Origin: Microvelia longipes
Taxonomy: Eukaryota > Arthropoda > Insecta > Hemiptera > Veliidae
DNA: 64,000 bases
NCBI GenBank assembly: GCA_018340805.1
Contig: JACMZG010001908.1
Location: 38,534,223 to 38,598,222, forward strand
Direction: 5' to 3'
Below the pieces are notes generated by a model. It had not been told where the DNA came from. It made no database searches and worked only from the letters and a program-made list of their open reading frames with translations. Each line of letters starts with the position of its first letter. Within the stretch, counting starts at the first letter, position 1. This document shows, in pieces, positions 1 to 11,795 of the stretch. A program made the position numbers and the translations under genes.

Positions 1-64
1 GATCACTTCATGTGATAAAAAAAAAGCCTTGGTTAACAACCGAAACATTTATAATACTGTAGGA

Positions 65-104
65 CTTTGCTTTGCAAGACAATGAATTGTCTTGCAAAGC
101 AAAG
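65..104. repeat. Short hairpin
   Basis: CTTTGCTTTGCAAGACAAT pairs with its exact reverse complement around a 2-nt centre (GA). It lies in the ppk copy A intron. Confidence 0.7.
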
Positions 105-160
105 GAAATTAAATTTTCTTTAATGACAAAACTAGGTATGTATATTCTATGATACCGTAC

Positions 161-1620
161 TGTTCTAAAGTAGTAGAACTTGAAGAGTCGTTACGTGGGG
201 GATTCTTGATTATATGGTCCACTGGGCACACTGACAACGCAGGGAAAGGAATGCAATGCACGTATGTTGGTTCCGTGTCCAGCGATATCAGCACTGGACT
301 GTACGTGTAATTGTAAGTCTGTTCATAAACTGTTTGTACAGCTGCCATTATTACCAGTAAGATAGCTGTTATCCAAAATATACTGAAACAAATTTCGAAA
401 TCTCCGATTAATTTTTGCTAACACAAGATGACCAAACCTTTTATAAAGAAACAACGGGTACAACGAGTTCCTCACATTTTGAGAGTTGCTTTTTTCGTCT
501 TTAAAATTTTATGATTATCCAAAGGTTAATGTGGTATTACTTTGGTTTCACTATGCTCAACCTCAAAATAAAGCAGTGATCCAAAATCTAGAGTGTTATG
601 ACTTCGGAGTCATTTCGCTCTTCCTCAAAAATCATGACTCCCCCCCCCCCCTTTAAGGTTGTTATAACTTAATTAAGTTCAGATAAGGGTGAGGATAATG
701 AAAGGTCTCGGGTTAGTTAAAGCTTGAAACTACAATAGATATCCATTTAATCGTGCAATGTTCACAAAATTAATAAAATGCCAGGAGTCATACATGGCAG
801 AAAAGTTTTAATTAAGTTTATTCTTTTAATGAATAATTGCTATATATATTTTATTTTTATTATTTTATTATATGTTTTGTAAGGAAGGGACACACTAAAC
901 TGGACATATATAGTTTACCCACTTTCAAAACGTATCGTTTTCAATGTTTTTTAAGCCTCTGAGTAAAATTTTACTTGTCTGGAGTCTATCTAAGTTCCCA
1001 AAGCACTCAAACCGGAGGGTTCAAACCTTAGTTCCGGGATTTTTTATTGTTAACTTATATTTTATAAGTTTGTAGCTACAATATAATTTTGGCACAGTGG
1101 ACCGCACGCCGGGAGAATTTCCTTTAGAAAGCTTGCTTTCTTGCTTACTTATCCAGTCATTGCTCAGATATTCGGTTTATGCTTCACAGTTGGAACAGTG
1201 ACACTTGTTAATAAATTTGTTTAATTCTACATATTTGAATCTTTCTAAGTATGTGCGTTTAGTCTATATGCTACACTATACCATGCTCACTTTTAAATAC
1301 TCTCTTCTCTTTTTAATCTTATTTAAAGATTAAATGTCGCATTTTCTTTGAAAAATCAGAAAAATTGATTTAGCAGACAAATTGTCATTCATTCTAAAGA
1401 AAATTCGCACGGCTTGAAGACCTTGATTTTTTTCTGAATGGTATTGAGTTGCGAATCAGATGACTTACCGTTCATATAGAGGTCTCTCTGGTTCACTAAG
1501 ATATTTAAATCCATGCATTGAAGTTCTGTTGGCGAAACTATGTGCAGCGTCTTTTATCCATTGCCAAAATAATTTCTTTTTTGTTTTTTTCAATGTTATA
1601 TCTTTCTTTGTTTGATTTTT
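161..1620 (-). CDS. Pickpocket-like DEG/ENaC sodium channel, copy A (partial, 5' part)
   Basis: Two coding exons are visible: 1469-1620 and 161-382. The first encodes the cytoplasmic N-terminal stretch with the family block SMHGFKYLSEPERPLYER and ends on a GTAAG donor in phase 2. The second starts after a TTTCAG acceptor, supplies the base completing Arg, and encodes transmembrane segment 1 (IFWITAILLVIMAAV) and the post-M1 region with FPALSVCP; a phase-2 donor (GTACGG) follows at 160. Members of this family form trimeric amiloride-sensitive sodium channels in the plasma membrane, used in insect chemo-, mechano- and osmosensation. The rest, including M2, lies left of the window. The first visible exon begins in phase 0 at 1620 with no Met, so a short initiating exon should lie further right. 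Intron positions and phases equal those of copy B, so the two are tandem duplicates. Confidence 0.85.
1058..1215. repeat. Partial copy of repeat family R1
   Basis: TTATAAGTTTGTAGCTACAA, GGCACAGTGGACCGCACG and GGTTTATGCTTCACAGTTGG match the R1 flank in the orientation of 32260-32480. It lies between ppk copy A exons 161-382 and 1469-1620. Confidence 0.4.
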
Positions 1621-2939
1621 CTATAACGAAATATAGAAGTAAATAAAAACTTACCTCATTGAATATAGGTTGAGATACCAGTGAAATTTTTACTACTTAT
1701 TTTTATAAGAGTAACACTTCATACATATTTCATGACACAAATAATACATAATAATTTTTGGTAAATATAATGACAAAGAATCGGAAACGGGGATCCTAGA
1801 TACATTTCATTACGTTATCGGATTCGCTATGCTTATTCGAAACACTTCGGGCTCGCTTTGCTAGTCCTAAAAAATAAAAAAAACCCCTTAATTCAACAAG
1901 AATTCGTTTGAATTGTTTTCAAGCCCTCTTTTGTGGTTTTACTAAGTTGTGTGTGGGTATGAGGATGGGTGTGGGTGTGTCCTTTATTATTTGTGGGTCC
2001 GTTGTAATACTCCTAGTGTATTTATGCAAGAGATTTGACACTTGGTACAAAAATGTATCCTTAGGCCTAGTTGTGCTTTCTTAAAAGTAATTTTTCGACG
2101 AGGATTTTTTTAGGACGAGTAAAGTAAGTCCAATGTACTGAGGATGAGAACAGTGAATCCGTAAGATAAGGAAATGTTTCCAGAGTAATCATCACCACTA
2201 TGCACTCTTTGATCGCCTTTACATGTTTTAGTAAAGCGATGGAGTTAGAGGTGACCACCGACCGTATCCACCACTCTACACCTAAATCAATACACGTTGG
2301 CAGCCTCTCCTAACCTAAATGATAATCTTTCTAAAGTTATCTCGGACGCGGATAGAATGAAAAAAATCATTAAGCACAATTCCTTTTCTAAATTTTAATC
2401 ATGGATTCAACTTCAAGAAGCTTGAATCCGACCTCTGATCCAAGACATCAAGTTAAGGGAACTCTTAGTTACTTATTATTAAAATTGAAGCCTTACCCAA
2501 TAGACATCAGGTCGTTGAGAGCACGCGTGTTTGGCACAGCAATATTCTTTACAACAATTAAATCCCTTCTTGCCCATAGTATTTTGTGGCTAAGGTACTG
2601 ACTCTGTTCTTCTTTTTAGAAGGATAGGATGAACTGCTGCAGTTACTGCTGTATAGTATTACTTCTATTATGTTACATTTTTCGATGACACTGTCACTAT
2701 GATTTATATGTTGTTAGTTTCCAAGCTGATAGAGTTTAGAAGGTTGTTTTGAGGTTTTCATGAATGAAATCAATTTTTTACATGTTAGGTTATAGTCCGA
2801 CGGTGACGTCATTGCAGGAATGAGTATAGACAACTTAAATTATAATACTAACAAATTAGAGCACTAATACTTAACGAAGAAAAATTTTTCGAAATGGTCG
2901 CCGGTTATTGATGTCAAAAACATTTTTTTACCGAATAGA

Positions 2940-3100
2940 ACAACTAAACCTAAAGATTGATTTTTGTACGAAGTTTCAACTCTCTACCATAAATGCTCTG
3001 AGGCTACGTAAGGCACACTTACACATACAGACAATCAACTTTGGAAAACTACTTGGAAGGTAAATATCGGTTTCAGATGTTCAGTGCCGACACAACACAT
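2940..3100. repeat. Dispersed repeat family R2, short copy
   Basis: AACTAAACCTAAAGATTGAT and GTTTCAACTCTCTACCATAA match the R2 core. Further short copies lie at 17655-17770, 19495-19690, 35570-35765 and 59025-59165. Reverse-orientation copies lie at about 1945-2060, 5855-5945 and 52225-52290. Confidence 0.5.
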
Positions 3101-3119
3101 TACTTTATACCGTTATAAC

Positions 3120-3156
3120 ACAATATTTTACCGTTCAAATAACGGTAAAATATTGT
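3120..3156. repeat. Short hairpin, 16-bp arms
   Basis: ACAATATTTTACCGTT, loop CAAAT, then the exact reverse complement. Confidence 0.7.
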
Positions 3157-3171
3157 TTTTTAACAATTAGT

Positions 3172-3255
3172 ATTCCGAAGACCTGATGCTTGAACCCGAA
3201 ATCTCATGTATTAGGAGCGAATGCGTACCCACAACGCTATCAAGGCTTATGAATA
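3172..3255 (-). mobile_element. Possible tRNA-derived SINE head
   Basis: The minus strand reads GATAGCGTTGTGGGTACGC and then, about 40 bases on, TCGGGTTCAAGCATCAGG, an A-box/B-box-like pair. The spacing is tRNA-like but no acceptor stem pairs, so it is not called as a tRNA. Confidence 0.3.
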
Positions 3256-3927
3256 ATTGCAGATGAATTGCAATGAATAATTCCTGCAATGACGGCAAGC
3301 CATCAGCGGCCGTTTAGTGGCGTATATTTACAGCCACTTACAATTGTTACAAGTATTAGAGTTAATACTGTTTTGATTGATTGCACTCAGGCGAGACAAG
3401 TTTCGTTTATTTAGATGTATTAAGATACTATTTGGTGGGAATTGATGAAATATGAAGATAAGAAATGAATGATTTAAAAATATAAGAGAGATAATTAAAA
3501 TTTGAGTGATAGTAATTGATGAAGATTTAAATAAAATTGTGAAAACAGATTGATTAAGATGAGATAAGGTAAAACAAGGCTTGATGAAGTAAGATTATAA
3601 GTTTATAATGGTAGCTAGTCTCGAGGTAACTACATCTTCAGGCGTCGTACAGGATTATCAGGAAGTGTATTTGAAGAAAGGATTTGTACGAGAGGATTTC
3701 GAAGTTCAATTAAGGATTTGTGGGAGCGTTTATTACAGAATATGGAGAGATCTCGGACATATGGAACATTAAAGTTACTGTGAAGAGTTAGGTTTGATAC
3801 GTAAAAGGAAGCATTTGTTATGGTTCTATGGATTTTGGACTGTAGGACCTAAAGGCGTTTGGAGTTGGAAGGCTTATTGCTACTACCCCACATTTATAGG
3901 GACTTCTATAAAATCTTAGAAGTCCTG

Positions 3928-3957
3928 ACATAACAGACACATAAGTGTCTGTTATGT
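3928..3957. repeat. Short hairpin, 13-bp arms
   Basis: ACATAACAGACAC, loop ATAA, then the exact reverse complement. A second small stem (ACTTCT/AGAAGT) lies just upstream at 3902-3923. Confidence 0.65.
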
Positions 3958-4828
3958 TTCCTTTTCAGCTTAGTTGTATATAATATTATACCTTTTCAAA
4001 AATATTAGAAAAAGTAATTATAAATCAAAATCACAACACATATAATTTATCTGGCATTTTTAATTGTTTATTTTGATAATACAACAATAAATTAATAAAC
4101 TAATTACTTTGTATAAAGTTAAAAAAAAAAAATATCAAACATGAATCAACAAAAATAATAAACTTAGTTAACATGGCGTATAACTTTTATTTCACGAGTT
4201 ATTCCCCCTTATAAAAATGAAGGGGGTAATTTGTTGGATTAATTTATATAATTTTGAAATTACCTGATGTATTTCACAAGTTATACTCCAGTGTTTCCTC
4301 TATTTGTTTACCAAAACGAACATTTACTTAACATTCCTAATGAATTGTTTTAATATTTAGTTTTAAATAACTGTTAAATAAAAAAATTTAACTTAAGAAG
4401 AAAAAAAAATTATCAACAAATATTATAATAAACTTTACTAGTCGGATATTCAAAAATCAATCAGGTAAAGTTTAACTTGCCTTGGGACACAAAGTAAAAC
4501 TCTTGTATTTTAATTGTGTCATAAATATATACAAAATATTGCCTACCTTGGCATTAAATCCCATGCAGGCAATACTTTATCTGAATATTTTTTTGAATTT
4601 TACCAGCTTATTTTAAATATTCTAGAGACAGATCAACAAAATAGCATTTTCCTGCCTGAAAATAGTTGAGTAATGCTTTATTTTGCAGACGTGAATGCAT
4701 ATATAATATTATTATACTATCTATTATTTAACATTATATTGTATACATATTATGTATTTAATGTTTTAATATGTTACATAATGAAACAAGAAATATTACT
4801 TCTTGCTTAATAACAACAGAATTATAAG

Positions 4829-7800
4829 TCAATTAGTTTCAGGATCTGTATTAGTTTCTTTATCTTCTAGTACTTTGCAGAATCTATAACACGGCCTCAC
4901 TAAGAAGAAATAAACAATTTCAGCCAAACTAATGAAACTGAATCCTAAAAATAATCCAAGCAGTCCTCCGATGTTACCTAAAAAAGAAATTCATGAAGAA
5001 ATTTATTTGGAAATGGTTATTGCATGTAATTCCCGGCTTGATAGCTGATAGCAGCCACTATATTATACTCAAAGAGACTAATACTTAGAGGGAAGATACA
5101 ACAGCTCTTATCATTCCCTGGGTAGCTAGGTGCATATAACTGCACATTGTGTAGCTGTGTGCATAGGTAACGTCATTACGTCATGTGCGTAGGTACATTG
5201 GTGACGTCATTTTTTTTATTTTTCCTAATAGTAGCAATCCTACGTAAATATTTGATTATTTTTCTACTACTTTGTCTTAATTTAAGTAAATTAAATTTAA
5301 AATAAGTTTTAATTATTATCTATCGCATGTATTCTTTAATTGTCTGTGTTGAATAAAGTCGTTTAATGTGGCGTTACTGAAAAATGCCCGCCGTTATAAA
5401 GTGGTGAGGGAGTATCTAGTCTCTCTCTAGGGAGATTATAGTAGGGGTAAGTAGAGTTATGGCACCCAGTGGAAGCTGTCTTACTCCCCCTCCCCCTTAT
5501 CACTGTGCTATTTTGCTCATGTACACCCTCTAAGTATTAGTCTCTTTGACTATACTAAATATACTGATAGTACTGTACTATACTAAATGTACATAGATAC
5601 ATTTAGTTTTTAAATACGAATTAATCTAAATTTAATTTTATTTCGTTCTGTAAAGTTAAAGCTAATTAAGCTCAAAGGTATATAGAAGCCTCTACTCAAT
5701 ACATCTTGCCTTAAACCAAACCTTTGCGTCTTTTTACTTTTCCTCATTGATACGAAAAGTATATAGAAATTGTAATGTGTGGGATTTTAACTAAATAATC
5801 TGTTTCAAGTGTTTTAATAGTTAAAATCTCTTCCTGAGTTGTTTTTATTAAGTTGTCTGTCTGTATGTGTGGGTCGGTTATCATCATAGCTCCCAGTATG
5901 TTCATGCTAGAAAGTTGAAACTTGGTACAAACATCAATCTTTTAGTCTTGTTTTGCTATCCGGAAAATACAGGGTGGTACAATTATAATACATCAACCTG
6001 ATTAACTCAGCATTGCGAGGAGCAATTGCGATAAAATTAGTATCTACTCCTACTAAGTTGACCGATGGAAGTTCAAATACCCAATTATTTGTTTGGTAAT
6101 CGTCTGGCATGTATAGTAATCTGATTACCAAAATGTTAAATCGGAACATACCTTTATATTAATTATTTCAGAAGCTGTCAAATCTTAAACAATTTGATAC
6201 CTATATAATTAAATTCCAGTATTTTTTTCCATAGCTATCGTTTGGCATACATAGGACCTATTATTTATTTTCCTTATTACATCGGATTCGCTACGCTCAT
6301 CCCTATGTTTCGGACTCGCATCGCACATTCTCGCTTTATTCGTTCTCAGAATATACAAGCTGTTAAATGTATATTGCAACATGTGTTCTGACTCGCTTCG
6401 CTCGTCCTTAAATAATAAATACATTCCATTCCCAGTAGTCACCTATTAAGGCACGCCCGATGCGGCTTAACTTTTATGATGCAACAAAAATCATATATAT
6501 ACTTGTACACTAAACTTGGTGTACTTATTTATTTCCTAAAGGTATACAGTAGTACCGAATTACACCTATAGACTGATTTTTGTACAAAGTTTCAACTCTC
6601 TAGCATAAATACACTGGGAGCTACGAACCCTCATACATACAGAAAACTTGGTAAAAACCTCTTATGAGGTCTTAAAAACACCTGAAACGGATAATTTTGG
6701 AGACATCCCGGTTATGGATTGTTTTTGCAAACACACTTTTCCTACATTATTACGGTATAAATGAGGAAAAGAAAGAATTAATATCAATACTACTATATTT
6801 AGGTTAGTCTTGGATAAAACTTCGGTATACGGTGCACCCTGTTATTAATACTATATATCGATATATTTTTAGTTTAGAGATATGACGTAGGAATAATCGA
6901 TATATGCCTTTTCTTTTACGTTTATGAACATATTTTATTATTTTTTTAAATGTTTTTTTTTGTTGTTTGTGTTTTTATTTATTTGTTGTAAAATGGTTTA
7001 TAACTATTTTCATATTTTTTTATGTTTTTATAATGTTTTAACTATGTTTTCATAAGAATAATTCGATGATACGCCACATTTTATTTTATGTTACGCGTAT
7101 TTTTTACGTATTTTTGTGTTTGTTATTTTCATGTTTTTTATTATATTTTTGTTGTTAATGTTTTCATTTATTTGTTGTTTGGTTTTTTAATTTTTTAACT
7201 ATAATTAATAAATTAACGACGCTGCTTACCTTTTAAGTTGCTCAGTTCTCGTTTACGTTGTCGCGTAACTAAATCCTGGTTCGAGGGGGATAACCTTTGT
7301 TATCCCATTGTTAAATAATCATTATTTCATTATTCTACTGCTAAGGTGGGGGAATGGTAGAGACGGAGAACATAAAATCTGAAGACGGGGGTGTAGTTTA
7401 GGGGGAACGGTAAAGTACGTGCCAATATATATCGATACATGGTTACAAGGAGGGTTCGATATATATGGAAATAGGACGTTGATAACAAGGGGCACCGTAT
7501 ACCGAAGTTCAGCCGACCCTTGTAGTTTAAAACCGAAATTATGCATGTCGAGCAATAACTTAGTAAAAAATTGTCAATATAAAGTGGTATTGTACAATAT
7601 ATTTTAGAATTTGATATTGTTTGGAAACAAGTTAATATTATGATATGATCATATACAGGGTGTTTCATATAAAGTGTCCACCAGAAAAGGAGGTGATAGT
7701 ACTCTTCAAAAGGAACAAAAAATGTCCTATAATATAAACCCCGATCTCCAACCGTTTTCCCACAAGGTCCAATTGAATATTTCAAAAAAAAAATATTTGA

Positions 7801-9583
7801 CCTCACATCATAAAATTGTTATAGGATTTAACTTTCAGCTAGAAGGCGAAATTGGTATCATTAGAAAGCTGAGTAAATTTCCTAAAGGACAAACTACTAA
7901 CTATGTCAAATATTTTGGAACTACTGCCCAAAATTGCATTAAAATGATTTTTTAAAAAATGAATTTATGGAATTTTTGTAGTAGGGCATTAGAGGAAGTA
8001 AGGATGAGCAAAAGTTCAGCAAGAACAGAAAAAACTTCTCTTATGACTGCCCTTTAAGAAAATGTAATATTTTTATACATTCAATAGTCAAAAATTTTAA
8101 GCCATTCTTCCTAGAAGTTGGAAAACTGATATTTTTTTGGCATTTTTGCATATGTGTCCAATGTTAATTACATGGTACATAATAATTAAAAAATCTCTAA
8201 AGCAAGGGAAAGAGTGTTTTAGAGAAAAAATGTGTAAGAATAAAATAGGTTTATTTTACCTTCTAGAGTCTAAAAATCGTATTATTTAATTATTTTCGAA
8301 AATAAAATATTTTGTTAAAATAACACATTATTTTCGCTTTTATACGACAAAAATGATCAGTTTTTGCAACTTCCAGCGCAACAATAGCTTACATTTTTGA
8401 CTATTGAATGTATGAAAATATTTACATTTTCTTAAAGGGCAGTCATAAGAGAAGTTTTTTCCGTTCTTGGCTGAACTTTTGCTCATCTCTTATATCCTCT
8501 AATGCTCTACTACAAAAATTCCATAAAATTCATTTTTAAAAAAAAACATGCTTCCTGCAAAATTTGGGGCAGTAGTTCCAAAATATTTGACATAGTTAGT
8601 ACTTTGTCCTTTAGGAAATTTACTCAGCTTTCTAATGATACCAATTTCGCCTTTCTAGCTTGAATAGTTAAATCCCTATTAACAATTTTATGATGTGAGG
8701 TCAAATATTTTTTTGAAATATTAAATTTGACCTTGTGGGAAAACGGTTGGAGATCGGGGTTTATATTATAGGACATTTTTTGTTCCTTTTGAGGAGTACT
8801 ATCACCTCCTTTTCTGGTGGACACTTTATATGAAACACCCTGTATAACTATTAAAAGTAACTAAAAGTGTTAAAAATACTATACATAGGTAATAGTTACA
8901 ACAAAAATAATGATAATGGTGAATTTGAACTCGCATAAGTCAAACTATTTAGGGTAGAGACCATTTACGTAAGTTTTGAAAAATGTTATGTATAAATAAA
9001 ATTAATGTTTTCCTTAATTTTCATATAAAGTCAATAAAATGTAATGTCCATATATGTAATGTCAATATATTTATTTCCACCTCAAAAAATTATAATAAAT
9101 TTGCACTCGCATGAGTAAATTTATTTAGGGTAGAATATTTTGGAATGTCTAGGACCATGCTTTCTCCTTGATTTACATATGAAGTCGGTGCGCCTAAATG
9201 TTCTATACCTAGTATAGTGGTGTACTCAGTATTTATAGATTAACTTTTACATTAATGCTTTTTTTACCATCATACTTGAATAATAGCATAGGTTTGGTTC
9301 ATGCTGGGAGTTTTTAAAAACACATTAATTTAAATAATTAACCTACCAATAAAATGAATTCCCCCGAGTATACTGTTCCTTCTGACTGCGACAGGAAATT
9401 TAGTGAGATAAGAAACATGAACTCCTCCAAATACGCCACTACTTTGATCTCTAAAGCAAACATGATTGATAGAAAATAAATAAACTGCAAGCAGACTTCG
9501 TTCAAATTCTTAATTGAACGAACTTAAATTTACCCTTTAAAAGAAAGGTTGAGGAAGTGTTGTATAATATCAATGGTATATTA

Positions 9584-9629
<46 letters not shown>

Positions 9630-9690
9630 ATATTATATATATATATATGTATATGCGTGTGTGTGTTATGTATATAATTATGTATATATA

Positions 9691-9737
<47 letters not shown>

Positions 9738-11744
9738 TGTATATATTATTACTTTAATTATAGATGATAAAGTTTCGTAATAATTTAGGCATTATTATAT
9801 CATCATCATCAATAATAATTTGCTTTTCGTTCTATAGTATCTTTCCTTACTACAATTATACAATGATGACAAACACTAAAATAAAGAAATGAAAATAATA
9901 ATCTCACTTGAAGACCTCTGTCAAAGAGAAAGACAGTTTGCGAACATCGTCTTTTTCGTGTCTGTCTAGAGCACCGAAGAATCTTGACCAATTCCTACTG
10001 TAGCTAGATGAATGGACATCGAATTCTATTTCGTTGCACGAAGGCTTACAGTCGCAGAACATTGCTTTATTCAGTAAACTTGCCTCTCTTACTAAACACA
10101 ATTAAAATAAAATGTTTAGAATGATAAAAATTAAATAGTAGATATGGAGGGAGGGGGTTGGTATAGAGAATAGGTTGCCATCAAGAGTTTTACAATAAAT
10201 CCCCATAGATAATTAGATTTTTTAAATGTTATTCCTCTTGAGACTGTTACTGATTTTGAGGCTCGTAAAGCCCTCTGTGCATATTTCCACAGCCGCATTC
10301 TCTGGGTAGAGATAGACGATACTCGGCAGAGTAGAGATAATCTGTTTTAAATGCAGTAAATGGTTTTAGTAGAATAAGTGGATTGTTTTTCTAAAATCCT
10401 TATCAAGCCATTAAACTGTATAAGTTCTTGTAACAATCGTTTTTAATGCACAATAAAATTAAAATATTTTAATTAAAATGACTCTCTAACCTAAGCTTGA
10501 TTTAACGCATTCAAATCTATCGGTTCCACAAACAGCTGTGCCATTTTGTCCTGTAACAAAAGAAATAATTAGAAGTAATCACAAGCACTCGGCATAAGTG
10601 AAAAGCATACAAGTAGTGCGAAATAGTTGTACTTAATTTTAACTCTAAGTTATCTTGGAACTTAATTAACTTAAAACATCACCTAATTAACTTTATTTAA
10701 TTCTTAAAGGCTGTTCTGCTCTTGCCTTTTTTGAATACCCATAATTCCTTCGGTGTTATTGTCGTAGATACTTGAAATGTCTCAATTGTTTCAGGCATAT
10801 ATTACTAATGAGACCAGAGTCATCCTATTTTTCGAAACCATGCAAATAAACTTAATATTAATTCTTTATTAAACAATCTAAATACACTGGTCTTTTATCA
10901 AATCTCATAATAATCATATAACATTTGGTACTATTCTAGAAAAAAATGTGGCCATGATTGGGGAACAAAATATTTTTGCGAAATAAAAACGAAACTGTAG
11001 TGCATCACTAACTAATTGAGTAATCAAAAACTTGTTAAATAGTGATCCAACTGAGATTGGTGACCCAAGGTAAATTTATAAGCGTCATTTTTACGATGAG
11101 TTTCCTAAGAGAAATACTAAAATAAAAATTGTTGTATTTTGGTCTTACAGCAAAAGTGCCCCTTAACATTTTAACAGACAAAAAATGTTCTCGAGAACTC
11201 TGAGAATTGTTTTAGATGTAATTCTTTTATCATTTTGTATTTGTCTGCATCGCTCTGGTAGTTAGATATTTCACGAAAATCTTAGGTGAAGAAACTCGGT
11301 GTACAGGAACTTTTTATACAACCCCTCGAAAGCGGATTTGAATTTTATTTAAAAACCTCTAATAAGGAAAAAATCTAACATAGAATCATAATTACTTGGA
11401 TGATGCAGTGGTGAACATTTACATATTTCCAAAGTCCTATTAGCCTCACATTCCAAGTCACAATTATTTTGATTGTACTTCTGAAAATGCACTAATTGTC
11501 TTTCTGTTTCAAAGTAGCATCCTCTTTGAGTCGGTGTCCATTGCATTAAAATTTCACTTGTGTTTACTATTCTGCAAACATTAAAAGATGAGAAAATTGT
11601 CATAAGTAAGTGATATAGCAATCTAAAAGGCGGTTGTCGGTTTAAACTAGCCAACCCTAAAATAATTTGACCTCAAACGATAAAAATATTTTAAGATGTA
11701 AAGAAAAACAATTGGGACAGGTTGATTTTCCGGAAGAGTGATTA

Positions 11745-11795
<51 letters not shown>

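Noticed and set aside
7330..7806. 158-residue minus-strand open frame
   Set aside because: It runs through the arm of the foldback element and adjacent AT-rich sequence, has no motif, and the mirrored arm shows the same accidental frame.
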